In this document: positions 49,375-62,300 of the stretch, in pieces
How positions within the stretch are numbered: position 1 is the first letter of the stretch
How the letters are laid out: every line of letters begins with the position of its first letter
DNA from: Epinephelus fuscoguttatus
Lineage: Eukaryota > Chordata > Actinopteri > Perciformes > Serranidae
NCBI RefSeq assembly: GCF_011397635.1
Contig: NC_064775.1
Coordinates: 12,550,952-12,614,951, forward strand
Length of the DNA: 64,000 nucleotides
Direction: 5' to 3'
Position numbers and translations under genes: made by a program
Notes under the pieces: generated by a model
The model's database searches: none
What the model saw: the letters and a program-made list of their open reading frames with translations, nothing else
What the model was told of the DNA's origin: nothing

Positions 49375-51839
49375 CAGAACAAGATGGGAGGGTCATGACA
49401 CAAAGGCATTGATTAAACACATTTTTCTATTGATTCTGGGCTTCAGTTTTTTCCTTTTACTAACATTATTATGCTGTGTTTATCATAGGATGGTTGGGCC
49501 TTGTTCACTTATTCAAATTCATGACATGCCCTTAAACCGCTGAATTGTTTGCACCTGTGTTTTTATAATCATAAATCCTATTGTTCTTGTGAATTGAAAG
49601 CGTGTGCCAGTTGGCCCTAACTAGCATAGGTAAACACCTCACCAACCCCCATCAAATTTGCATAAGACTACAGGGCCGCGTGCACACAGGTAAAGAAAAG
49701 AAAAGTTGAGAGAATTAAGCTGAAAATTTCCAAACAAAATCCTAAAGAGAAAGGAAGTGAACGCCAAATGAGTTGTCATGTTGCGTCAATAGTTGATGGA
49801 AGATAATCTAGAAGAAGATGCATGGGAAGCTGTTACTTGTTCAGCGAATGTTGACATGTGCACAACATATGAAGTTAAAAAAGACAGGTTTGATCTCAAA
49901 TCTGAGGCCCCAAAAATACAAGGCCAAACGCAGAAGACAGATGCTTACCACTGGAGGGAGGAAGTATCGCCCTCATCGCTCTGCAAATACATGTACATGA
50001 TCCTGGAAGATGCATTCCCTCCTTAGGGCACAGTCTGCAGTAAATATGCCACTGTACAGGTAGACCTAGGGTGTGGAAATAGGTCTACTTAGGGTCTTTA
50101 AATAAGGCTAGGCTCCCAAATAACATACTTGATGTGACCTCAAGTGTTATTATAGTGTTTAGGGAAGGACCAAACATTGTGAACTGGGAGTTTAAGTCAG
50201 TTCTAATATGACTCAACATATTCTGTAGGCATTTACCAAGGAATGCTTACAGAGATGTTTCATCTCCTAGTTTCTTACTGCTGTAGTTTTGTAACTGATT
50301 ACTGGTGAAGTGTTGTTTTTTCAGTGTAGCTCAGCAGGTAAATGAAACCACAGCAAGTTCTGAGCCTTAGGGAGGTAGTCTAGCACCAACTTGCTCAGAT
50401 TTATCTTAATGATGGATCTGAAAAAGTTACACTCAAATGTTCAGGGCTTTTTAAATGAACAAAGGCATGTTTCCAGTGCCAGTAGGCCAACATCCTGCTC
50501 GGTCATATGATCTGAACAGCTCCTACGCTTACCTTTTCTGCAGATTTGCCACAGTAATGTTTTAACTGTTACCACATCTGCCTCCTCTCTTAAATCCCAG
50601 CGTGCGTTGAAAATTGCAGTGACTTTATTTGAAGGATATTTATGCCCCGTAAATGTCTTGGAAATTATTCTGACGTCGTTTTCCAGTCATTCCACTTCTT
50701 CTCCCGTAATGACAGTGGCATCATTGGATGGCTATGTAATTTTTCCCGGCAGTTGCGATGCAGAACAAAAGAGGTGAAATCGGTCAGTCGGACTGTTCTG
50801 TTTTATTTATTATGGTGGTTTCAGATGTGGTTTCTGGGACCTTGAGTTGTTTGAATCAATTAGCCTCTCAGTTAAATGGGAACATCCATTCGAAACCATG
50901 TACTGAAGGATCTGAAGAAGTCTTTGATTGTGATTTAGGTTTGATTTTCTATTGAACCTTTATGTGAATCTTAATTTTTGTCCAGCCACTGGTTTTGTCT
51001 TTGCTCTAACTGACAGACTGAACGTATGAAGCCTGGCAGATTAGTTTGTAAATTGGTGTTTTGATGCTGTAAGTGAATAAATTGGAATTAGATGAATATA
51101 TTTAATATACTGGGCACAATACAGAGGATATAAAGGACTTGAGTAAGTATAATGAAATTCAATATGTGTTCAACAGTCCCATGTTTTGAGGGTACAAAAG
51201 TTTAGGCAAGGGGGGCATCTTGGAAAATGGTCTTACTTAAACATAACCCTTAAATTTGTGTATTTTTGTAGATTCATAAATATATCAAATTAAAAAAAAA
51301 AATTGTGTCACTTAAATTATGTTTGGCAATTGAATATCTGTCTTTCATATCACTCAAAACGAATGGTTTGGTCCAATGGTTTCACGCTTTCAAAGTGGTA
51401 TTTTCTCTCATGAATCAAGGCAAACTATGGCTTAGCCAAAAAAGCTATCGTTGTCATTTTAATAAATATATTTTCTGCCATAAAATGCACTTGTTATTTG
51501 ATTGTTTTAACCGTAACTTCCCTATTTGTCATTTAATTTCCTCAAACGCGGGAAACAGCGCCCCTCTGGGTTTTAACGGTTGGTACATGTTAGTCAATGT
51601 GTGTGGTTATAAGACGACACTGCACTCTTATGGAAGTTGCCGCAAACAGGTCAAATGAAGTTAATTGAAAAGTATTAAGCAAGATTCAGTCACCGTCATG
51701 GCACTAGTTACGAATGGACACGTCTGAGAAAAACAAATAAGTGAGGAAACAACAAAATGTCAGTATTTTATCGAAAAAAGTGTTTGAATTAATGCTAGCT
51801 TAATAGTTTTTAAGTGTGACTGATGTCAGTTAACATTCA
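49375..51839. other. txndc16 3' flank
   Basis: An ATTAAA at 49412-49417, 38 bases after the stop, could polyadenylate a very short 3' UTR. A canonical AATAAA at 51077-51082 would give a long one. An 8-bp inverted repeat (GTAGACCT at 50060, AGGTCTAC at 50081) lies between. No coding exon was seen; the 117-codon frame at 51305-51658 is not recognisable. Confidence 0.45.
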
Positions 51840-51956
51840 ACCTTGCCGCTCTTTTGTAAGCAGCCTTGAGGAGACCTGTCGACAAACAAAATGGCTGCCA
51901 ACATGGATACTCCCTTTCAGTGAAATGAAGGAGAAATGACTTGGTCGTCAAATAAG
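51840..51956 (+). promoter_or_regulatory. Candidate first exon and promoter of an unidentified gene
   Basis: AAAATGGCTGCC at 51888-51899 is a YY1-type motif often found at TATA-less starts. A strong donor follows at TCAAATAAG|GTGAGT (exon end 51956). One ATG (51936) is open to the donor and would encode MTWSSNK before a phase-0 intron. Two earlier ATGs (51891 and 51925) open tiny upstream frames that stop within the exon. I do not recognise the peptide, and no matching next exon was found up to 64000. It may instead be a fully non-coding exon. Confidence 0.4.
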
Positions 51957-52473
51957 GTGAGTCAGACACACCCTCTGTCCCTCTGTGAGTCTGACCTTGC
52001 TAGCTATCTTTAGCTAGCCATGCTAATTTGCTAGCTCCTTTGCTGACGGTTGTATGGCTCTGGGATTGGGATGTGGCCTTCTGGGTCTTTAACTCCTGGC
52101 AGTGTTCGTGTTGATATTATAGAGGTTAAATACTAAACTTAATTTATATATTTTCAGGATTCGGTATCACTGTGTACCTGTATCAGACATCAGACATTAT
52201 GCCGTGTTGTGCTGTTTATATTTTTTATACTAATAAACTACTAAGACATGTGTAAGTCATGTTTCTATGATATGTTCATAGTTTTTAAAGTGACCTTAAA
52301 TCTGCTGTCAAAAAGTTTACTAATTATGGTAACTGGCACCTCTTCAGGAATAACTGCCACCATCTGTCCTCAAGGATTTATGTTGGGGCTTCTGCCACTG
52401 CCATCATTACTGCATTAAACTGCAAGTGTGACATGGAAAACTATCAAATTATTAATGGTTGATGTATTTCTTT

Positions 52474-52730
52474 AAAGGACTGGTGTGTAGGATTTGGTGG
52501 CATCTGGCACTGAGGTTCCAAATTGAAACCAAATAAATACCCCTGCCCTCACTGCTGCCTTTCCAAGTGTGTGTGCGAACCTTCAGGTAATGTAAAAACA
52601 TGTAAGGCATCACTAGAGCCAGTGTCTGGTTTGTCTGCTCTTGGTTACTGTCCAAACATGACGGTGCAACATATAGGGCTCCGTGGAAGACGACCCGCTC
52701 CTATATGTAAAGATGAAGGACTCATTCTGC
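52474..52730. repeat. Second copy of the GTGTGTAGGATTT dispersed repeat
   Basis: TTTAAAGGACTGGTGTGTAG followed by GATTTGGTGGCATCTGGC shares its leading sequence with the copy at 30255. The rest is divergent. The right boundary is approximate. Confidence 0.5.
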
Positions 52731-54250
52731 CCTAGCAAAAACAAACAATTCTTAGTCACAGAATTAAAACATAATTATGGATATTATATTCCTATATTCA
52801 AAGTATTTATAACCATTTGATCAGAAATGCACTGCAAAATGCCAAAGTAACGGACATAAAGCAGTCCTCATATAGCAAATAATTCTTGTCTTGGAGTGGA
52901 TTTATCCTTCATTAAGTCAGCGTTCAGCTTGTTTTGCGCTGTGCAAGTCGATCACTGTCAAAGCTGAAGTGAGTAGAGCAGAAAAACACGATTAAAAGCC
53001 AAAGCAAAGCAAATCAGTGTGTGTTTACATATTGCAGAGTGCTGGATTTCATCGTACAGTGGAGCCAGTGATTAGAACAGAATTAAATCCTGGGGTTCTG
53101 CCTCAGTCATCATGTCTGGAAAAAATATTTCCAAATAAAATAACGTTTTGTCAAAGGTCCTGGCTTAAAGAGCTTATCTGATCTCAACTCATGTGTCACG
53201 TGTCGCAGAGAAAGTGAAATAACTGCCGCCGCTGATTTTTAACAGTTACTGTAGCTCTGCTGCTGCCGACAGCTGTTCCTGGTAAAGCAACTTCTGCTAT
53301 CAAACACATGAGATAATGCTGTGGCTGCTCAGTTAGCCAGATAATTGTGGCAATAATCTATGTAGCAGCAGACAGTTTGGTTAGTGATGGCAGATTAACC
53401 CTTCAAAGGCCAGTTTTACAATTGTCTGATGGCTCCAAGTGTCAAGCTGTCCAGGAAATGTGCAAGGTGCCGTTAGAAAACTGAATATCCTGAGCTGAAG
53501 ATGACTCTAAACATGCTGGGGGAGAATATACAGTGTGTATGTGAGTCTGTGTATGCCTTTTGATCTGAGGGTCACACACACACAAACAGATGAACATATG
53601 AAATAATTGCATTTCCTGCACCCAGGAAGGACCTGAGTCAGCATAATCCATCAGCAGGGAAATGATACTGCGTAGATCAAGTGTGTAACTAGATTGTAGA
53701 CCAGCCACCCACCCATCTGTTACATGTGACTTATAACATTAGCGTAAGCAGACCATGTATATTCAATTTCTGAGGGACATGATGCACAGGCCTGATGCCT
53801 CAAGCGGTGTGATTATTGTTAGCCTGAACAGACAGTTTAAATTGTAATTTATTTGGTCTTCAGGAGAAAGAAGTCAGAGATTTTTCCACTGATAAGAGTA
53901 TTTGTTAACGCTGATGCTTATATTATCATACATTATCCTAAATGAAAGCAGACTATTGTAATTAAGTAAAAAGGCCAGTTTTGCATGAACTGTTGCTTTG
54001 AAAACATTTAGCTGTTGCATAACGCCGACCACAAAGACTGGTTTCAAATATCTGTGCTGCAGCCATACAGGAGTCTGATTCAAAAGCAAGTCGGCACACA
54101 TGCAGGCACGTGCAGATGGAATCTGGCTTTATTACAAGGTCAGCATACGCAATCAGAGAGCTGAAGGCATAATAGCACACAGATGCATGAGTGTTAGAAT
54201 GCAGAGACAAGGATGTGGTGATGGGGAGGCAGAGACATGTATGTGTGTCA

Positions 54251-54252
<2 letters not shown>

Positions 54253-54290
<38 letters not shown>
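54253..54290. repeat. (TG)19 microsatellite
   Basis: About 19 uninterrupted TG units, followed by a GAGA-rich stretch. Confidence 0.9.
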
Positions 54291-54292
<2 letters not shown>

Positions 54293-54545
54293 GGAGAGAG
54301 AGACAGAGAAAGAGACAAATGGTCCCAGCCAGGCATTAGCAGGGTTAAAGAGATATGGAATCGTGTTGGGAATACTTTTTGAATGTGGCTGTGTATGCTG
54401 TGTGAGTGTGTGTGGGAATATACTCCAAGATTGTGATCAAATTCTTGACTGACCATGATTGCACTAAAACTCCTGTGGGATGCTCCTTAATTTGTGTTCT
54501 CACAGACACACACACATACTCACACAGGAGATCTCACTGCTAAAT

Positions 54546-54620
54546 AGGGCTGAATGGTATGAGAAAATAATCTAATTGTGATTTTTTAAACTAATATTCA
54601 GTGTGCATTTTTCAATCAAG
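54546..54620. mobile_element. hAT-like element end fragment
   Basis: TAGGGCTGAATGGTATGAGA, then AAATAATCTAATTGTGATTTT, matches the terminus of a common fish DNA element. No partner end or target duplication was found, so it is a decayed fragment. Confidence 0.5.
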
Positions 54621-56459
54621 GAAATATATAATAACTCTGATATGGACACCCGGCTGTCAGATTCAGGGGCCGTGGAGCATGCTATGGATTGTGGATATAT
54701 ATTTGTATCACAACTATGTAGAACAGCTGTTTTTGGGGGGCCAAATTGCCTGCCGTTGCTCCTTACACAACAACATGATTCAGAGTGTGTGAGTCTGCTA
54801 ACTTGAACTATGTTCTGTGCAGAGTTTTTTAATGTGTCCCTTCACTGTGCCAACTTCTATATTAGCCTGTCCTTTGGTGTGAGCTGCACCAAAGCAATTT
54901 CATACCGATACTGACTGATTGATGAAGACAGTAAAGTCCTCATCTTGGACAGTTTATATCAGTCTCTCTTTTATGTGTCCATTCTGCTGCATACTTTCCA
55001 ATATGCTGGTATACTGGACCATAAAATAGGAGTGCAGTCTGTTGAAATAAAGAGCAAGTGCTATCCACAGATCCGCATCTACAGATGCTTAGAAGATTTT
55101 GTATTTTAGAGATTGCGTGTGTTTCATATCCAACAGACTCTTTTGTTGAATTCAGTGGAGGAACAAACAGTATATACTTCCTTTTTCTGCCTGGTGGGAA
55201 AATCAGTATTGCCATTGTGGTCCTCAGAAGGTCAGTGAGCAATCATGACAAATGTATGAGTATGTGAATGTGAAAACATAGTTACGCTACATTTTTTTAT
55301 TAGTATGTTTAATTTATCAGCCCTAAAGGTCACTGCTAATATTTGGCCAGCTGCCATTGGTGACAAACTGTGTTGTCATGGGAACCTCTCAGTGCCATTT
55401 CCTCTGTAACGAAAGGGGAAAAAAAGAGAGAAATGGGAATTAAACCGTGCAGGGCGTGGATGAATAAGATGAGTCAGATTTATTTCGAATGTTGTGTCTT
55501 TAATAAACTGAGTCCATTCCCATCCTGCAACCTCATCATGACAGCTGAAAAATATAATCACATACTGTAAAGTAACTCTATTTAAAGTCCTGTATTATTT
55601 TAAACTAAGGTGTGAACTGCACAATTAAAAAAGAAGAATATTGGTTTGAGAAAGTGATTAAAATCATCCCTGCATATTAAAAATATCTCTGTAGTGGGCA
55701 TTAAATTGAACTTCCAGACACCTCATAAATGTCATCATTTTGTATTATCACTGAAAACTGTAGAGTGCCAAAATGTAATTTTCACATCTATTAAGTGCAG
55801 AGAATTGCATTATGGGATTGAATGGGATTGTGAACAAGTCATGGACACTGCTTTATTTGTTCTATTGTGGGAATTTTTGAGGGTGCCAATATAGTGCACA
55901 AATCTCACACAGAGATTTGACTCAAATAAAATGGTGGACAATAAATAAAGTGCACTACAGAATGAATATGGAGTGATTTTAGACACAGCATTTGTGAACA
56001 CAACTACTCAAAACTTGACTATAATTACGATACAGTTTGGATTTGGGACACAGATAATATTTCCTGCAGCATTTTATAGTGGAGGTGCTTTGCCTGAAAC
56101 AAATATAGTTCATCTTAATGGGTTATATTGATGTCAAATTAACTAGAATACATGTGACGCATTTTATCTTGTGCTTCTGGAGTTATGTGTTTTTGCAGGC
56201 ACGAAAGGAATTCTTACTGTCATATTTCTTAAAGGGACTTTGGCGTATTATTTTCCATCAGGAGCAGGATGGGGAACAATCTCAAAAGGAATCCAGTTGT
56301 TGTCTTGCAAATAGTGACCTTGCAAGATCCCCAGTCTTTACAAAATCTTATAATGTGTAACTATAAACTCACATTGTCTTTGAAAAGCCTGAAAACACTT
56401 TTAAAAGACTGGAGTCTGACTCTGTCTCTTATTAAAAGTCTTTAGTGCGTGGTAGGCAT

Positions 56460-56750
56460 TAGGCTCAAGGGAAAACACGTATTTGCATTGACATCACATG
56501 GCAAAGGCCACATGTTTAATGAATGAGGTGATTGTAATCACAGCTACAGTAATTAATCAAAGCAGCAAATTGCTATAAAATTACATTCTGAGTATATTTT
56601 AATTGGGAAAACAGCCCAATCAGGCCCAATCAGGTGATTATGTCTGATGTATGAGGAAAAATAAAACCCTCGCTGCACTGCAGGTCAGACACCAGGCTGC
56701 GGTTAATTATGTAATCAGTTTCCTTCGGGAAACATCGAAATGTGTTAAGA
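56460..56750. promoter_or_regulatory. Candidate regulatory cluster (TAAT/ATTA-rich)
   Basis: The segment packs GTGATTGTAATCAC-like and TAATTAATCAAAG motifs, CAAATTGCTATAAAATTACA, a tandem CCCAATCAGG pair near 56614-56632, and TAATTATGTAATCAG. These are homeodomain- and SOX-type core motifs. Assignment as an enhancer is inference from motif density. Confidence 0.25.
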
Positions 56751-59700
56751 ACTCACAGGGAAAGAATAAAAATAAAGCTTAAAAAAATCTAAAATTACCA
56801 ATTTATTTTAATGTCGATTAATGATTTCATTTAACATATACTTTACCATTAGATGAGTGATTTACTGTTGTGAATAAACAGTGCAAAAACTTTACTCCAT
56901 ATACAAAAAAAAAAGCAGTCTACCAAAAGGCACACTGACACACTCAAACAGGCTGCTGGCTAAGCTTTAAAGCTCCGACATAAGTGTGGTGTACGCACAC
57001 AGGTGTTCTCACTTATTTAGCCCAATCCCACATTGTCTCAGGAGTGTGTGTAAACAAACAGCTTAATCGACATCTCCCTCATCTCTGTGTCAAGGTTACT
57101 GCACAAAATTGGACAATTTACACCTTATTAGTTGAAGTTTGATGACCTCATGAAATTTCCAGTCTAACTCCACCCATCATCAAGTTGAGCTGACGTCTAA
57201 CTAAGAGTGAAAACACCTCTATAGATGTGCCGGTCCTGCATTTGTGTTTTCTTGTAAGTCAAAACTATAAATTTAGGATGAAAATTAATTAGTAGCAAGT
57301 GATATTCGCATGCCTGAGGCTTTTTTAAATGCATTTACACAAAGATCAATATTTACTGTATACAGTCAGCCAATAGGGGGAGCCAAAGACATTATTAAGT
57401 CACCCCATTGTGTCCCATAGATGACCTTAGTTACAGGTATGGGTACCTCTGTATTTGTTTATGTTCCGAAGATGCTGTACACACAAAATGTCTCCCATTA
57501 GTGCACATTTTAGGGAATATATTGTTAGTTTACTGTTGAATTAAGATGATGTTATGAAATAATTTTATATATTTCGCCTCACTGGATTGCATGCCTTTTA
57601 CTTTGAGCTAAAAACGCTTTTGAATTCCAATAGTTGAACTCAAAATCACTGCTCTCAACTGATAAGATACTGACATTTTAGAGGTATGAATTCACAAAAA
57701 GAACCAGACAAACAAAAAAAGGATGAACATTGTCACATACTTTAACTTTTTTCAGATTTTTTTTTACTGAGAACAGCTGCAGCATTTGTTAAATTTCTGA
57801 TCAGGGAGGCACTTTATTGAAATTGTGACTTCTATTTTGGATGCTCTTGCTTTAGAGGACACCCACTGAGACTTATAATGCGTGCATTTGTTGTGTTTGT
57901 ATATAGACAGGAGATATACAGCGTGCATGTGTGAGGGAGAGATAGAGAAAACCATCTAGGAGAGAGACCTAAAAGGCTTTTTATTCAATTTGTTGCGCAA
58001 TTCTGGGAAGAGAAACACAATAGCTTGCCATGAAGGAATAACTGTCAGGAAATTTGGTGTTTTTCTGTGAGTGTGTGGTGAGACGGAGATTTGATGTTTT
58101 TTTTCTTGTGATATTTCAAACACAACACATGACTGGTCATGCTGCACTGCTGCCAGTTTAGGAGCTGGTGCCAACTGGGACCAGCAAGTAAGAGATGTAC
58201 TTTCTTTTTACAACACAAGGTTTGACGTCAGCAGGGAAATTGTGATGGACAATTATCACTATTTCACTGACAATTTTATAGAGCAAACAATAAATCACTT
58301 CCAGCAAATTTATCTGCAGATTTATTGATAATAAGTTTAAAAATAATACATACCACCTTTAAATAAAACTAATATCTTCAAACTTTTTTTACATTTCTGC
58401 TTGATGTTTTAGTTTGAGACAGATCTATGATGAATGGTGATTATGTGTGCACAATACTGATGGTGCCGACAAACAGGTTTGCATGAAATAATGAAAAGAG
58501 TTTGCCACAGTACAAAGGCATTCTCTCCCACATCCATCTCCCGCCAGCCTCACACTACAATACCTTTCAGCACCTATTGGAATGGGAAACAAAAGCTCTG
58601 TTTGTGTGTGTGTTGGTGCAGATTTTGGACAGGCCGACAAAATCAGCGAGTGTCACAAAGAGGGAGATAAAGTCTTGCTGTCAGCTACTCTGTTAACTCA
58701 CAGAGATTTTGCAGCCAAACACAGACAGTTTTAGGTTTTGTTTTCCTTCTTCCTGGCTGTTTAAGGGAAAATCTGGTCTCAGGACTTCAGAGGAATGTTG
58801 GAGCTGTTTAATTTGATCAGGAGATACCAGCTGATGGAATTTTGAATGATTATGATGTATTTTAAATAGATGTTATTTTCCTAATGTGGTCAGATGTCTC
58901 ATACAGTCATTAGTTTGTGTGGATCAATATCTCTTTGGCTTACTTGTATCGATAATGTCGATATAATTATTAAGCTTATTTTTATGTGTCGATCCTTTTA
59001 TAAAATCGAAAGGTGCTAGCAGTTAACGGTGGTAACCCCATACATAGTGCCAAACACAAGCAACAGAATAATGGTGTTAACCAGGGGGGAACCAGAGGGT
59101 GGACGCTACGCTTCTGCAATGACACCATCCTTATGTCAGTGGTAAATGCCGTATTAGCACAGTGCAAAGTGACAGTAATAAGCTAGCCAGTAGGATCCAC
59201 TCATGCACTAACATGCACTCACACCTGGACCGTCTTACCATAACAAACCACAGAGAAGCTCAGATTACAGCGCACATAGACAGAGCTACTCAGGATGCCA
59301 TTACTCAGCTATATCTTTACATACAGTGGTTTGCTGCAATATTAACGCTCTGAATGTTGCATTTCGGACCTTAAAATAGACATGTAGAATATCTGCCTGA
59401 AAACACTACTGCACAGCTTCTTTGTGTATGTACACAGGAATAAAATGAACTTGTATCCGAAAACCGACCTGTTGTTAGAGTGAACGCTCTCCCACAGTCA
59501 TTCAGTTATTGACTCCTAACCCACAATCCTTTTAAACCCAGTTGGACTGGCTGACAAAGGCAGTGCATGTGCACGTGTGTGTGTGTGTGTGGGAGCGCGT
59601 GTGTACGCACTTTGCATTTCACCTGGGATTGTCTGTCTGGCTATTTGGGGTTTGAGTTCCTCATTCCTCCTTAAACCACCAATTTCCAGCATAATTGACT

Positions 59701-61979
59701 TTGAAAATGAAGCACAGAGAAACAGGAAGTTGTCATCAAATTGCCATGAAGATGCACTAAAGAAGAGGTCCCCATGAGACATGCAGGATAAACACATGCG
59801 CGTCATGTTTATCTGTGTATGTTTGTGTCTGTGTTTGTGTTACAGAAGCCAGTGTGGGGTCAGTGATCACCAATAAGGAAGGGATTTAAAGTTGTGTGTG
59901 CTTGTGTGTGTGTGTCTGGGAGGGAAGTGCAGCAAGTGCAAGTCCACCATGTACACAGTAAAAGCTATTGTTCCCCTGCGGCCCTCTTAAGGATGATCCG
60001 GCATAGCTAGCTAATGGATTATGTCCAATTTATGAATATGAAAAACCTTAACCAACCTCATACATCAGACAGTGTTTCTCACTCATGCACTTAACAGCAT
60101 CGCTCCATAATGTTTGAGTGTCCCAACACGACCATATAAAACATTAATTGTGCTACAAGTGTTTATTATATTGCAGATATTGTCGGGAAAAACCTGGAAA
60201 ACATTAGTGAGAGATAAAATTTGGGCATTTCTCCTTAAATGTATTTGTTGTTGGCAGGCTTTTATTTACCTTACATCCTTTACAGTCTCTGCTCTTTGCT
60301 GACAGTACAGTAAGAGAAGCTCTCAGACCAAAACCAAATGATGGATGATTGACTTTTATTGGAATTCCTTTGGGTTCCTCCTTTCATCTCATTTCTGCTT
60401 TTATTGTTCTTTTGTAAATGACTCTTCATTAAAGTTTTTTATAGTCTATACATTGCGTTTAAAGAAATGGAAAAGGTAAGCAGAGCTGCGCAGCTGTAAA
60501 TCTCTGTGATAACGTTTCAAAAGTAGAGGTGAACCTTTTAAATTCTCCAAACATGGATCGTCGGGAACAGAGACGTGTGATTTCACATGGCTGCCAGACT
60601 CTGCTGAGCTGCTGCTGCTGCTTCAGAGTCGTAGAGAGGTTACAGAGTGCAGCCTGCGGCCTCTGTTCTCGCTTTGATCCTTTGGGATGAGTCCGAAAGT
60701 CCATCCTGCTGAAGTAACCTTGATCTCTGACTCTCTTGTGGAGAAAGATGAGACAGAAGTAGAAGTAGAATTAGAGATTAACTGACTATCCCAAACAAAT
60801 AGAGGTCAGTGTGATGCGACCTAATAATTTATGTGTATTTCTTCTCCTGCTGGTTTTTCAAGTTTATTTGTGCGTAACTGATGTTGCTCCCTCGGCTGCA
60901 ATAATAATATATGAAGGATGACAGATTAAGATCTCTCCTACTTGGAGCTTTCCAAGTTCAGCATGGATTAAAAGGCACATGTTTTTGCTGGAAACTAATT
61001 GCAAAGTAGGGAGGGAGAGACCCAGAAAGAGGAAGAGCAGAGGTCAGCATTCCTGCTGGTCCTCCGAGTCTAAGAGACACACACTGCACTGAACAGTAGA
61101 AAGCACAGGGTGTCCTGCTCAGAGCAGTCCACTCTGCCAGAGGTCAGTGACTGCTCAGAGTCATTAAAGCTGCTCAGTTTTTAATGTGGTTAACAGAGCA
61201 GTTATATGCTTTTAAAGATGTGAGAATTTGTGGTGAATGATACAGAGAACAAAGATAAAAGTGCCCTTTGTATAAATGTAGATTGGCATTGAAGGTTATG
61301 AAGCAAAATTCAGGATAGCATTCAGGCTGAGATAGAAGTCACCCACCTATCCTGGATCAGTGGTAGCCATGGCAACAGTTTGCCATCCTACAGACAGATA
61401 GTGGCACTAGCTTTGTCATAACGCTTTGGAGTTTATTGTCAGTTGATAGCAGCACAGCTCTGTAAGTCTCTCTAGCTGTCTGTTTCAAAAATCCCCTTTT
61501 CCACTGCTCAAAAAAACCCAGAAAACTCCCGCTAACGTGGCCTTTTAATGCCTGGAAAACGTTTTCATCTTTCTTCATTCACACCTGGGTGATATGACTC
61601 TGCAGTAGACACGGGTATTTATCGCCTCGGCTCCATTCGGCATTGATGGAAACACGAAAACCCGTGAGAACACACCAGTTTTGGCTCCTTCACCGGTGAG
61701 TTGCAATAATGAGCCGTCACAAAATACTGCCCGTCTCCGCCCATGCAGCATTCAAGCATTGATCCAAAATAGTCTGCACTGAGTTTGAAAGAGAGTTTCA
61801 TGCTTTGTTGTGAAGTACCTTGTAAAGTCTGTTTGAATGTGTGCACTAAAACTGAGTAATCGATTACCTTTCTGTCATTTAATAATGTTGATTGAGATAT
61901 CACTGCCAATTATGGTTTACAGGTACATGTGATGAGTTGCTGATATGAGTGCTATAAACAGCCACAGCAGTGAGTAATG

Positions 61980-62300
61980 GTGGCAAAAATAGCTGCTCTG
62001 GCATTGACAGCTTTCACGAGTGGCAGACGTATTGATTAGCAAAGGGTTGATTAATTATCTGCACCCATTAATCAGGATGACTGAGACATATAAAGCAGAA
62101 CCATCAATTACACAACTGATGAAAATACTGCACATGAATTTTAGTCGCCAATCTACACAGAGTTTTATACATCTGGCCAGATGTGCTGACGAATATTAAT
62201 TAACACCATTAGTCTCTCAAATCTGGATCTCATTGAAATCTTTCATCTGCATCCAAAATAAGTTTTACAGGGCAGGATAATGAATTAGTCTAAACAAAAG
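61980..62300. promoter_or_regulatory. Candidate regulatory cluster with paired E-box palindrome
   Basis: The 14-base palindrome CATCTGGCCAGATG at 62170-62183 joins two E-boxes. Around it are GTTGATTAATTATCTG, CCATTAATCAGG and AATATTAATTAACACCATTA, all homeodomain-type cores. The low frame content and dense motifs suggest a conserved non-coding element; conservation could not be tested. Confidence 0.28.

Noticed and set aside
51305-51658. 117-codon frame upstream of the orphan first exon
   Set aside because: No recognisable family, preceded by an A-run and lacking any splice or promoter signal.
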